From: Pseudomonas sp. P8_241
GTDB taxonomy: Bacteria; Pseudomonadota; Gammaproteobacteria; Pseudomonadales; Pseudomonadaceae
NCBI RefSeq assembly: GCF_034008315.1
Contig: NZ_CP125377.1
Coordinates: 2,864,001 to 2,928,000, forward strand
Length of the DNA stretch: 64,000 nucleotides
Direction of reading: 5' to 3'
In this document: positions 37,765 to 46,600 of the stretch, in pieces
Layout of the letters: every line of letters starts with the position of its first letter
How positions within the stretch are numbered: the stretch's first letter is position 1
The notes under the pieces: model-generated
Told to the model about the DNA's origin: nothing
The model's database searches: none
What the model saw: only the letters and a program-made list of their open reading frames with translations
Made by a program: the position numbers and the translations under genes

Positions 37765-38838
37765 TCAGAATGCCTTGCTCAACGGCAACCGCACCATGTG
37801 CTGCGCCTTTAGCGAACCAAAATACAACCAGTCCCCATATTCGCGCACCGTGGTAATCGGCGAGTAATTGCCTGCGCCAGCATCCTGCAGGTTGGCAATG
37901 ACCTTGCCCTCAAGGTCAAGGCCGAGGGCGAACCCGTGTTTCTCTACCGGTTTGGGCAGCACGGTCAGGGCCCGAACAATCATCTTGCGCACGAACGGGT
38001 GTGGGGCGGTGGCGTCGAGCAGTGCATTGCGCGGCGCATACAGCGCTACCCAGAAGCGGTCGTGACCGTTGAACGACAGGTTGTCCGGTAAACCGGGCAA
38101 GTTGTCGATGAACAGGTCGTGGGTGCCCGCTTTCGGCCCGCTGAGCCAGTAACGGCTGATGCGGTAGGCGCCGGTTTCGTTGACCAGCACAAACGCATCG
38201 TCCGGCCCCATGGCGACGCCGTTGGCGAATTCCAGTTTGTCGAGCAGTACGGTTGTCTTGCCCGTCTGGAAGTCATAGCGCAGCAAACGACCGTCACCGC
38301 CATGCTCAAGCACTGCCTCTCCATCATGGCCGTAACCGAAGCGGCTGGATGCGTCGCTGAAATAAGCGTAATGACCAGGCTTGTCGATGATCACATCGTC
38401 GGTAAAACCAAACGGCGTGCCGCCAGCCTCGGTGGTCAGCGCGACCAGCCGTCCCTGGGCGTCCAGTGACAATAGTCCTTTGATCGCATCGGCGATCACC
38501 AGCAAACCATTGGGATGGCGAGCCAGCCCCAAGGGGCGGCCACCCGTATCGGCCAAAACTTTGGTGGTCTTGCCGTCAAGGCTGGTGCGGATCAGACGGC
38601 CATCGTGCAGTCCGGTGATGAGGCTGTCGTTCTCCAGCAGCAAGGCTTCTGGCCCGTCGATGTCCGATGCGCCTACGCGCTCCACGCCTTTGAGGCGCTG
38701 ATTCTCGGCAAAGGGGCCATCGGTGAGAGAGGGCGCTGGTTGAGGTGTCCAGGCCACCGGTTTGACCTTGGTCGGCATCAACAGCAAGAAGGCACCAATC
38801 GCGATGATCAGGGCCAGCACGAAATGGCGCACCTTCAC
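37765..38838 (-). CDS. Strictosidine-synthase/SMP-30-like beta-propeller protein
   Basis: 357 residues with an N-terminal membrane anchor or uncleaved signal (FVLALIIAIGAFLLLM, residues 6-21). The rest is a six-bladed propeller with the strictosidine-synthase-like segments GRPLGLARHPNG, YFSDASSRFGYG and GDGRLLRYD. Family members include lactonases and esterases; bacterial ones are mostly uncharacterised. The start at 38838 is GTG, overlapping the stop of the upstream hydroxylase gene (GTGA), so the two are co-translated and probably share a pathway. It probably acts at the periplasmic side of the inner membrane. Confidence 0.82.
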   Translation of the reverse strand: MKVRHFVLALIIAIGAFLLLMPTKVKPVAWTPQPAPSLTDGPFAENQRLKGVERVGASDIDGPEALLLENDSLITGLHDGRLIRTSLDGKTTKVLADTGGRPLGLARHPNGLLVIADAIKGLLSLDAQGRLVALTTEAGGTPFGFTDDVIIDKPGHYAYFSDASSRFGYGHDGEAVLEHGGDGRLLRYDFQTGKTTVLLDKLEFANGVAMGPDDAFVLVNETGAYRISRYWLSGPKAGTHDLFIDNLPGLPDNLSFNGHDRFWVALYAPRNALLDATAPHPFVRKMIVRALTVLPKPVEKHGFALGLDLEGKVIANLQDAGAGNYSPITTVREYGDWLYFGSLKAQHMVRLPLSKAF

Positions 38839-39986
38839 GCGTCAACTCCCGCCGCCAGGTGGTGTTGAGCCTTCTCGCGCAACGCCCGCAGTGATGCCGC
38901 CGACTCGTGATCGATACGACGCTTGAGCAGCAACTGGTTGGCAATTCGCATCGCCAGGCTACTGAAGCGGTACTCCAGCGTACGGGTGAAGCGGGTGTCT
39001 TCACCTTCGCGGCTGCACTCGTAGGTCACGATCAAGGACAAACCATTGTCACCCTGAGCCTGCGCACTCCAACGTCGCCCGGGCAAATATTCCTGCACTT
39101 CCCAGCTCAGGTGACCATCGCGTCCACCGGCGCGAATGTCTTCCTCGAAGCGCGCACCGGCATGCAACGGACCTTTTGGGCCGTCGATCCGCAGCGACGA
39201 CGGATGCCATTGCGGCCACAGAGACACAGTGCTGGCGTAGGCAAGTACCTGGATTGGATGTCCGGCAATGACGGTCTGATGCTGCATGCGGGTCATGGGG
39301 ATTCTCGTCAGGTTGAACAGTTCAGGTTCCGGCTCCCAGTAGAGGGTGCCAAACAGGTAGTCCATCAGCGGAAAAACGATGTTGAAATTGCGCTCCTGCA
39401 TCAGTTCGCGGCGATGATGCAGCTCATGCAGGCGGCGCATCTGGCGAATCCACGGCAGACGCGAAATCGGGATGTGCGGGGGCAAGTGTTCGCAGGCATG
39501 GAACACTTCATAGGCCAGGTAGCCGACGACCAGGCAACCCGCGACCAGTCCGGCGACATTGGTATTCCATTGTTTGAGCAACCACCACAGCGGCAGGGTG
39601 ATGACCAAGGTGTGCAACACAATCAGCCACGCTGGAAACAGAATCACCCGCCAGTCCCGCGCATCTTCGTAGGTCATGTGGCCGGGAGCGAAAAAGCTGT
39701 GGTGGTCGCCGGCATGTCGGGCATAAAACATTCGGGAGAAGCTTTTTTTGTGATGCCCAAGGTGACGGTGGGCGCCATATACCCCGAGGTTCAAGAGCAG
39801 CAGGGTCACGGGCACCGCAAGCCATTCTGCTGGCCGAACCTGATGCACATTGCTCCAGAAAGCGCTGATGGCCACCGACCCGAACAGCAAGACAAATGTG
39901 CCGTGTAGCCATGGGTTGTAGCGTGGATGAACGGCGGCACGGTAGCGGCTGCGGAATGCATCGGTGGTCTGCCTCACTGCAATCAC
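38835..39986 (-). CDS. Fatty-acid-hydroxylase-type di-iron membrane enzyme fused to an SRPBCC domain
   Basis: 383 residues from GTG at 39986 (GTG at 39977 has a better AGGTG spacing and would give 380). The N-terminal 215 residues have four hydrophobic segments and the histidine clusters HRHLGHHK, HAGDHH, HACEHLPPH and HELHHRR. These are the di-iron ligands of the fatty acid hydroxylase/sterol desaturase superfamily. The C-terminal 150 residues (from about MQHQTVIAGHPIQVLAYAS) resemble a polyketide-cyclase/SRPBCC lipid-binding fold. This pairing suggests oxidation of a membrane lipid held or handed on by the SRPBCC part. It is coupled to the propeller protein downstream. The substrate is unknown. 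Confidence 0.82.
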   Translation of the reverse strand: MIAVRQTTDAFRSRYRAAVHPRYNPWLHGTFVLLFGSVAISAFWSNVHQVRPAEWLAVPVTLLLLNLGVYGAHRHLGHHKKSFSRMFYARHAGDHHSFFAPGHMTYEDARDWRVILFPAWLIVLHTLVITLPLWWLLKQWNTNVAGLVAGCLVVGYLAYEVFHACEHLPPHIPISRLPWIRQMRRLHELHHRRELMQERNFNIVFPLMDYLFGTLYWEPEPELFNLTRIPMTRMQHQTVIAGHPIQVLAYASTVSLWPQWHPSSLRIDGPKGPLHAGARFEEDIRAGGRDGHLSWEVQEYLPGRRWSAQAQGDNGLSLIVTYECSREGEDTRFTRTLEYRFSSLAMRIANQLLLKRRIDHESAASLRALREKAQHHLAAGVDA

Positions 39987-40082
39987 CTGTCGTTTTTGTT
40001 ATCCCCAGCAGATTAGTCGATTTCGGCGTTCAGACAGGTGAACCTGAAGGACACAACCGCCATGCTCCGGTGAAAAATGCAT

Positions 40083-40946
40083 TCAGGTCAGCGGATCCCA
40101 GCGTTGCGACCAGTCTTCGTTGGAGTCGATGACTTCGCGCAGCAGATCAAAGGCCTGTTGCAGGGTTGGCGAGTCGCGGTCGCGGGAGTAAACCAGATAG
40201 GTCGGGTAATTGAATTCCGGGGCCTTTGGCACCCGTTCCATTGCTCCGCTTTCCAGATAGCTCTGTACGACGCGGGTCCGGAAATAGCCGCTGCCACCGT
40301 TTTCAAGGATGTACTGCAAACCCAGCGGCCCCAGGTTGAAGCTCAAGGCAGCCTTGGAGTTTTCCGGCAGGGCAGTATCGTGTTGGCGCCGGAAATCAGG
40401 GCCCCAGTCGATGTAAACATAAGGATCGGGTCGATTGGCCAGGCGCACCAGGATGAGTTTTTCTTCGAGAACCTGCTCGACCTGAAGGCGTGGCCAGTAT
40501 TGGGGTTGATACACCAGCGCCGCATCCAAAACCCCCAGTTCCAGCTGACGCAGCAGGTTTTCGCCGTCACGGATTTCCATGCGCAAGGCATGGCTGGGGA
40601 TCTTCACTCGAATTTGGCGGGCCCAGCCGAGCATCAGCGGGTTGCACAGACTGACCTCGCCACCAATGTGCAACACATTGTGATAACCCTCTGGCAACGG
40701 CAGGTCCCGTCGTGCGGCTTCCCAGGTTTCCACCAGTTGATTGGCGTAGACCACAAAGGCTTCACCGTTGGGCGTCAAGCGTGCTCCTGCGCGATTTCGT
40801 ATAAACAGAGTGCTGCCCAGTTGGCCTTCAAGTTTCTGCACGCGGGCGGTGATTGCGGTTTGTGTCACATGCAGTTTTTCCGCCGCCGCAGCCAGGCTGC
40901 CGTGGCGGACGATTTCGAGGAAGGTGCGGGCGAGGTCGATATCCAT
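40083..40946 (-). CDS. LysR-family transcriptional regulator
   Basis: 287 residues with the LysR helix-turn-helix (LARTFLEIVRHGSLAAAAEKLHVTQTAIT, quoted in part: SLAAAAEKLHVTQTAI) and a C-terminal effector domain that is less typical than CynR (GGSGYFRTRVVQSYLESG). The start at 40946 (MDIDLARTFLEI) matches the family N-terminus; the frame is open to 40997. It is encoded 96 bp upstream of the hydroxylase/propeller pair on the same strand and may control it, which is a guess from proximity. The effector is unknown. Confidence 0.88.
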   Translation of the reverse strand: MDIDLARTFLEIVRHGSLAAAAEKLHVTQTAITARVQKLEGQLGSTLFIRNRAGARLTPNGEAFVVYANQLVETWEAARRDLPLPEGYHNVLHIGGEVSLCNPLMLGWARQIRVKIPSHALRMEIRDGENLLRQLELGVLDAALVYQPQYWPRLQVEQVLEEKLILVRLANRPDPYVYIDWGPDFRRQHDTALPENSKAALSFNLGPLGLQYILENGGSGYFRTRVVQSYLESGAMERVPKAPEFNYPTYLVYSRDRDSPTLQQAFDLLREVIDSNEDWSQRWDPLT

Positions 40947-41028
40947 GGGCAGGCCGGTGTTGAAGGTGCTCGTATTGTAGGAGTGCCTGCCGGGCACAGA
41001 TACAGGATTGTGAAAGACTCAAACAACA

Positions 41029-41052
41029 AATCCCGCCACGAGGGGCGGGATT
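41029..41052 (-). terminator. Terminator of the SCP2 gene
   Basis: AATCCCGCC / GGCGGGATT, a perfect 9-bp stem with a 6-base loop, 42 bp after the minus-strand stop. An A-rich stretch upstream on the plus strand gives a U-rich tail on the transcript. Confidence 0.8.
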
Positions 41053-41094
41053 CGCTTGCAGCCAGACGACTCCCGAAGATCGGGAGCAGCGTGC

Positions 41095-41409
41095 TTAGCT
41101 TGGGAACAGCTCGGACAGTTTCATGGCCAGCATCATGTCGCCTTCAGCGCGCAGCTTGCCGCCCATGAACGCTTGCATGCCGTCGGTTTCGCCGCTGACG
41201 ATGCCTTTCAAGGTTTCCTCGTCCATCACCAGGGTCACCTGGGCGTCCGGGTTTTCGCCTTCCTGCAACTCACAGGTGCTGTCCTTGACGATCAGCGAGA
41301 AGTTCTTGGTGTCGTCGATGCGAAAACCGAAGACCAGGTCCAGACCGGCGGCAGCGGCTGGGTTGAACTTGGCTTTCATTGCTTGTACGGCATCAGCTAC
41401 GGAGGTCAT
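41095..41409 (-). CDS. SCP2 sterol-carrier-domain protein
   Basis: A 104-residue single-domain protein of the SCP2 family. It has the typical order: an amphipathic helix (VADAVQAMKAKFNP), a beta sheet (LVFGFRIDDTKNFSLIVKDS, quoted in part) and a closing ALTL-type segment here as VTLVMDEETLKGIVSG, with GKLRAEGDMMLAMKLSELF at the end. The domain binds lipids or acyl-CoA. The start at 41409 has AAAGGAT upstream. It stands alone with its own terminator. Its partner in the cell cannot be told from the sequence. Confidence 0.9.
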   Translation of the reverse strand: MTSVADAVQAMKAKFNPAAAAGLDLVFGFRIDDTKNFSLIVKDSTCELQEGENPDAQVTLVMDEETLKGIVSGETDGMQAFMGGKLRAEGDMMLAMKLSELFPS

Positions 41410-41473
41410 GGTTCGATCCTTTCTTGGGTAAAAAGAGCTGGGTGAATACAGCCAGGGTCACAATAGTCCGGAC

Positions 41474-42184
41474 TCAGCGAAATGTGATGAGTTCCGGGGC
41501 CTTCAACAGTTGCAGGTGCGTTTGACTGTTGAAGGAAGCCAGCGACACCTCGCGACCACGGAATTTCAAGTGGTTGAGCGAGGTGTTGACGATTTGCCAG
41601 TTCAATTCAAAGGCCTGTTTTGCAGGCATTTGCGTAATAAGGTGGAGCAGGGCAGTGATGGTGCCACCGGAAGTAAACACGGCGATTTTCTGGGTATTGT
41701 CGGCTTGTTCAAGGATTCGGTGCAGGCCAGCCTGAACCCGCTCGACGAAGCCCAACCAGCTTTCCAGCCCGGGGGTGTCATGGGTGCCGGCGAGCCAGCG
41801 TTCGATGATCAGGGCAAAAATGCGCTGGAACTCACCGCGGTTTTGCGTCGCGTTGCGCAGGATGTTCAAGGCGTCTGGCTCGTCTGCCAACATCGCCGGC
41901 AACAGTGCGCGGATGACTGCGTCAGCATCGAATTCGTTGAACGCTGAATCAGTCTCCAGGATCGGCACCGGCAGGCCCACGGCAGCGAACTGTTCCAGCG
42001 CGCTGTTGGCGGTATGCTGCTGACGGCGCAAATCGCCCGCGAGGCAGCGATCGAAGCTGATCCCGAGTTCGGCCAGGTGCTGGCCGAGGATTTCTGCCTG
42101 GCGAATACCGGTCGGCGACAGGACGTCATAGTCGTCTGCACCAAAGGAGGCCTGGCCATGTCGAATCAAATAGATACTGCCCAC
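41474..42184 (-). CDS. Histidine phosphatase (phosphoglycerate-mutase-like) family protein
   Basis: About 236 residues. The catalytic RHG motif is at the start (IYLIRHGQAS, His9), with a second arginine region (FDRCLAGDLRRQQHTA), an acid/base Glu region (FNEFDAD) and the late catalytic His replaced in position by FTSGGTITALLH, as in the PhoE/SixA-like clade. It removes phosphate from an unknown substrate. GTG at 42184 is preferred because it places the first strand right after the start, as in the family; ATG at 42247 would add 21 proline- and histidine-rich residues with no ribosome-binding site. It is divergent from sohB. Confidence 0.85.
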   Translation of the reverse strand: MGSIYLIRHGQASFGADDYDVLSPTGIRQAEILGQHLAELGISFDRCLAGDLRRQQHTANSALEQFAAVGLPVPILETDSAFNEFDADAVIRALLPAMLADEPDALNILRNATQNRGEFQRIFALIIERWLAGTHDTPGLESWLGFVERVQAGLHRILEQADNTQKIAVFTSGGTITALLHLITQMPAKQAFELNWQIVNTSLNHLKFRGREVSLASFNSQTHLQLLKAPELITFR

Positions 42185-42386
42185 GTCCGCGTCATCCCGG
42201 TACGTTGAAGGTTTGGCGAGGTTATGGGGATGGCGGTGAGCTGTCAATGAAAAAACATACGCTTGTTTGAAATGCTCGTTACACGCCTGTTGCCAGAGGT
42301 TTCACGGCTGGCCGATGAGCTGGCGCATGGGTATGCTTGAGGTATCCCGCGCGCGTACCAAGTCGCGCATCGTTCAAGGAGTCCCT

Positions 42387-43409
42387 GTGGAGTTTTTCAC
42401 CGAGTACGGCATCTTTCTTGCCAAAACCGTGACCCTGGTGATCGCCATTCTGGTGGTCCTGGCCAGTTTTGCGGCCCTGCGCAGCAAGGGCCGACGCAAG
42501 ACGGCCGGTCAGTTGCAGGTCAGCAAGCTCAATGATTTCTACAAAGGGCTGCGCGAACGCCTGGAGCAAACCTTGCTCGACAAGGATCAACTCAAGGCGC
42601 TGCGTAAATCCCAGGCTAAAACCGATAAAAAGCAAAAGAAGAAACCCGAGACCAAACCTCGGGTGTTCGTGCTGGATTTCAATGGCGATATCAAGGCCTC
42701 GGCCACCGAGAGCCTGCGCCATGAAATCACCGCACTTCTGACCCTCGCCACACCCAAGGACGAAGTGGTGCTGCGACTCGAAAGCGGCGGCGGGATGGTT
42801 CACAGTTATGGCCTGGCGTCTTCGCAACTGGCACGCATCCGTGACGCGGGTGTGCCGCTGACCGTGTGCATCGACAAAGTCGCCGCCAGTGGCGGCTACA
42901 TGATGGCGTGCATCGGGCAGAAGATCATCAGCGCACCGTTCGCGATTCTCGGCTCGATCGGTGTGGTGGCGCAGTTGCCCAACGTCAATCGCCTGCTGAA
43001 GAAGCACGACATCGACTTCGAAGTCCTCACCGCCGGTGAATACAAACGCACTCTGACGGTGTTTGGCGAAAACACCGAAAAGGGGCGGGAAAAGTTTCAG
43101 GAAGACCTGGATATCACCCATCAACTGTTCAAGAACTTCGTGTCCCGCTATCGCCCCCAACTGGCCATCGATGATGTCGCTACCGGCGAGATATGGCTGG
43201 GTGTGGCGGCACTGGACAAACAACTGGTGGACGAGCTCAAGACCAGCGACGAGTACCTGGCCGAGCGCGCAAAACAGTCCGAGCTCTATCACCTGCACTA
43301 TGCCGAGCGCAAAAGTCTGCCGGAACGCATCGGCATGGCTGCCAGCGGCTCGGTCGATCGCGTATTGCTGAGTTGGTGGAGCCGGTTGACCCAGCAACGT
43401 TTTTGGTAA
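42387..43409 (+). CDS. sohB: SohB-type inner-membrane serine protease (S49)
   Basis: 340 residues, close to E. coli SohB (349). An N-terminal membrane segment (KTVTLVIAILVVLASFAAL) is followed by a charged linker with a lysine run (KTDKKQKKKPETK) and the signal-peptide-peptidase A fold. The Ser/Lys dyad is visible as Ser168 in KVAASGGYMM and Lys220 in TAGEYKRTLT. It is anchored in the inner membrane with the protease in the periplasm. The start is GTG at 42387 with AAGGAG about 6 bases upstream; the frame reaches back to 42267 but lacks a signal there. A REP doublet follows. Confidence 0.93.
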   Translation: MEFFTEYGIFLAKTVTLVIAILVVLASFAALRSKGRRKTAGQLQVSKLNDFYKGLRERLEQTLLDKDQLKALRKSQAKTDKKQKKKPETKPRVFVLDFNGDIKASATESLRHEITALLTLATPKDEVVLRLESGGGMVHSYGLASSQLARIRDAGVPLTVCIDKVAASGGYMMACIGQKIISAPFAILGSIGVVAQLPNVNRLLKKHDIDFEVLTAGEYKRTLTVFGENTEKGREKFQEDLDITHQLFKNFVSRYRPQLAIDDVATGEIWLGVAALDKQLVDELKTSDEYLAERAKQSELYHLHYAERKSLPERIGMAASGSVDRVLLSWWSRLTQQRFW

Positions 43410-43418
43410 GCCCGATAC

Positions 43419-43517
43419 TGTAGGCGCGAGCTTGCTCGCGATGGACATCAGCGATAACGCGCCCCGTCTGGGGAGCGCACGTATCCAGACGGCTATCGCA
43501 AGCAAGCTCGCCCCTGC
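43419..43517. repeat. REP doublet after sohB
   Basis: TGTAGGCGCGAGCTTGCTCG with CGATGG, and TATCGCAAGCAAGCTCGCCCC, are inverted arms around a 45-bp spacer, of the same class as at 28517-28621. Confidence 0.8.
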
Positions 43518-43644
43518 AGTTGACAGCGTTATGGTTTCCGCCTGGAAACCGCGAATTTTCCGAAAGAAGCTGTCGATCACTCCCACGTTGCAGACCACCG
43601 AGATTGGTTAGGGTGAAGTTCCTCTAACTGCAACGGAATGCAAA

Positions 43645-46600
43645 ATGAACGAGTTGTCTGAAGCGAATTCCGCGCAACCTCTGCCCCTGCTCGACGAACT
43701 GAAAGCTGTCGTGGCCAGGGTGCTTCCACAAACACCTGCCCAGTTCGCTGAATGCGAGATCAAGAAAAGGTGGGACGTCGACCCGCAATCAGCCTTGCTG
43801 GTTACGCTCGATTACGATTACGCGGGGCATCCTGCCCAGAACGGCCTTTACCAGGGGCAAGTGACGCGTTCGCAAACACTGGTGCAAGCGTTGTTATCCA
43901 ATTACCAGACCGTCGCCGACGGACGCTTTGGGGAAAACGCCTTCGGTTTATTCACGCCACCAGACGTCGGCCCGTCGGTTCGAATCGTTGAAAATGTCGA
44001 CGAATTTGCCTACGACGGCAGCGGTAATCACAAAACTTATGAGGGCATCTATCGCAGTACGCTACCGCAAACCTATGGGCCGCAGACACAGATCAGTCTC
44101 AGGCCTGCCGACTTCAAAAAATGGGTCTGGCTCCTGTCTTTCAAGGACTTGTACCAAGCGTATGTCGAGAGTGCCTGGCCCGCGGATGAGGCCATCGAGG
44201 CGGTCAAACCCTTCGCCTTGAGAATGTCCACCAAAGCCGCGTTTGTCATGGCGGCCTGGCTGCAGCGCAAGGAGGGTTGTTTGAGCGAAGAGGGCCTGCA
44301 TCTGGCCATGCGGTCGGCGGGATTGCCCATCGATCAGGCTTGGGAAACCCTGACGATTCAACAGTTGCAAGCGCCGACCCGGATCGCCTCAGGTGTCGAG
44401 GTAAGCCGTCTGCTGCTCTATCGATACAGCGCGACGGATATCTGGTGCTATCGCGACCGCACCAGCGGCAAGGTGCTGATGTACATTCCGGGCAATTCCT
44501 CGCCCCTGCATGAATTTGCCGATGGACACTTGCTGCGCCGCTGGATCGTCGACCAGGGCAGGTTGACCGAAACCAGGCAGGCGTTGGCTTCACACTTCGC
44601 CGAAGACGATCGCCGCGACGGTACGTTTCACGCTGGCGTGCTCACCGCGCTGGATGGCATGGTGAAATATCCGCAACAACATCGGTTGACCAAGGAAGCC
44701 GGATTTTTCAACAACGATGGCTATTGGAATCCTGAGGATTACATCGGTTTCGATCCTGCCCCCGCAAAAACCGACCCTTTTGCGCAACTGGTGTTGAGCA
44801 TGAAACAGGCCGCCCAGGCCAGTGTCGACACTATCCGTGATGATGCTCAAGTCAACCGCGACAACTTGAGTGCGGTCGTTGAACCGATTGTCCACTGGGT
44901 GAGCCAGTTTGGTCCTCTGGCGCTGTTTGTACCAGGCGGTGAAGGGTTGCTGGCCCTGGCCGGGGCGATCGACGCCGCCTACGGCCTGGATCAGGCCCTC
45001 AATGGCGAGACGGCCGAGCAACGTTCCGAGGGCGTGACCCGCACCGTTTTCGGCTTGCTCAATGCGCTGCCGCTGGTTGCGGATGCCGCTTCCTCAGTCA
45101 GCAAAGGCACGGAGGCAGGCGCGCAGATCAAACTTGAGGATGCACAGGGCGAACCCTCGTTAGTCCCTGGTCCCGAACCAGCGGTCATCGCCGTGCCCGG
45201 GCAATCGACCTCGCCAATGCTGTCACGTACCGACTTGCTGCGTGGCGTCGGTGCTCCGGCGGGTACATTCAATGATGAGGTGCTGGCACAGATTGGCAGG
45301 GTCAGTGCTGTCAGTGACGACATGCTGCGTCTGATGCAGTCGGGCAGAGCTCCGACCCCTTTGCTGGCGGACACTATTGACCGGTTCAGGATCGATCAGG
45401 AGGTTCGGGCGCTGCCGGACACTTTCGGCACGCCCGGCGAAAGATTCAACCGCCTTTACCAGGCGCTGCAACGGTCGGAGCACCAGTGGGTGCAATTGTT
45501 TCAACGGCAATATCCCGACGTGCCCAAACTCGCCCTCGAGCAGCTGCTCGACCGCTACGGCGTTGACTTCAAGGCTGAGCCGGACGCCGCCGAGGCGCGA
45601 CGACTGTTCAGACAATTGAACAGCAAGGCTCGCCAATTTCAGCAGCATGTGCGCCTCAATCGGGCGTTTGAAGGACTTTACCTGCACTCGGTCGCCAATC
45701 CCGAGGCGGACACCCTGGCTTTGCACTCACTGAAAAACCTGCCCGGCTGGTCCAAGGGCCTGCGCATCGACGTGCGTGATGGCTCGATTGCAGGTCGGTT
45801 GCTCGATCGCAGCGGTCCGCTCGACGCAGTGGATTGTCGAATGGTGATCAAGTCGGGGACGGGCTATCTGTCCGGTAGTTCGGTGACAGATTTTTATGAA
45901 GCTGTTGCTGGGGTGTTGTCCAAGGATGAGCGTTCAGCGCTGGGGCTGCGATCACGGGATCTCGGTGGGCAATTGAAACTGCAAGTTGGCGAACGACTCC
46001 TATCTCGTTCAGAGCTGATACTCGGTCTGGGCAGGATGGATTCAGGTTTGCCCTTCGAGGCTTACGGACTCAGAGGCGGCGGTTATCCGGGCACGCCTCA
46101 AGCGGCAGCCCTGACCTGGCAGGTATCGAGGTTGCAAGTCAAGGATATCTATCCCGAGTTTTCCGACGCCGAGGCCGATGAAGTGTTGCAGCGCCTGGGA
46201 GGTAACGCTCAGCGTCATCTCGAGGAGCTGAGGCGGCAGATGCATCAACTCTATAGCGATATAGACACCTGGATCGATCAAGTGGGGGTGGACATCGACG
46301 ATATGGAGGTAGCGTTCCTGCAAATGGGCGATCCCGGTACCGAAGGCCTTGATCACACGCAACTCGCTGCACAAAATGCCCGAACGTTACAAGACGCCAT
46401 GCGCCAGGAAGCCGCGACCCGAAACGATCTGGCCGATGAATTGATCGATATCTGGAAGAAACGCTCACCGCAACAACAAAGTCACTATTCAGGCAATCAC
46501 GTGGACGGTTTCGTCATGAACCTGAGCCATGAAGACTACCACCGGCTGCCAGCGCTGAATGTGCGTTTCAACGATGTCGTGGAGCTGAACCTGCGAAACT

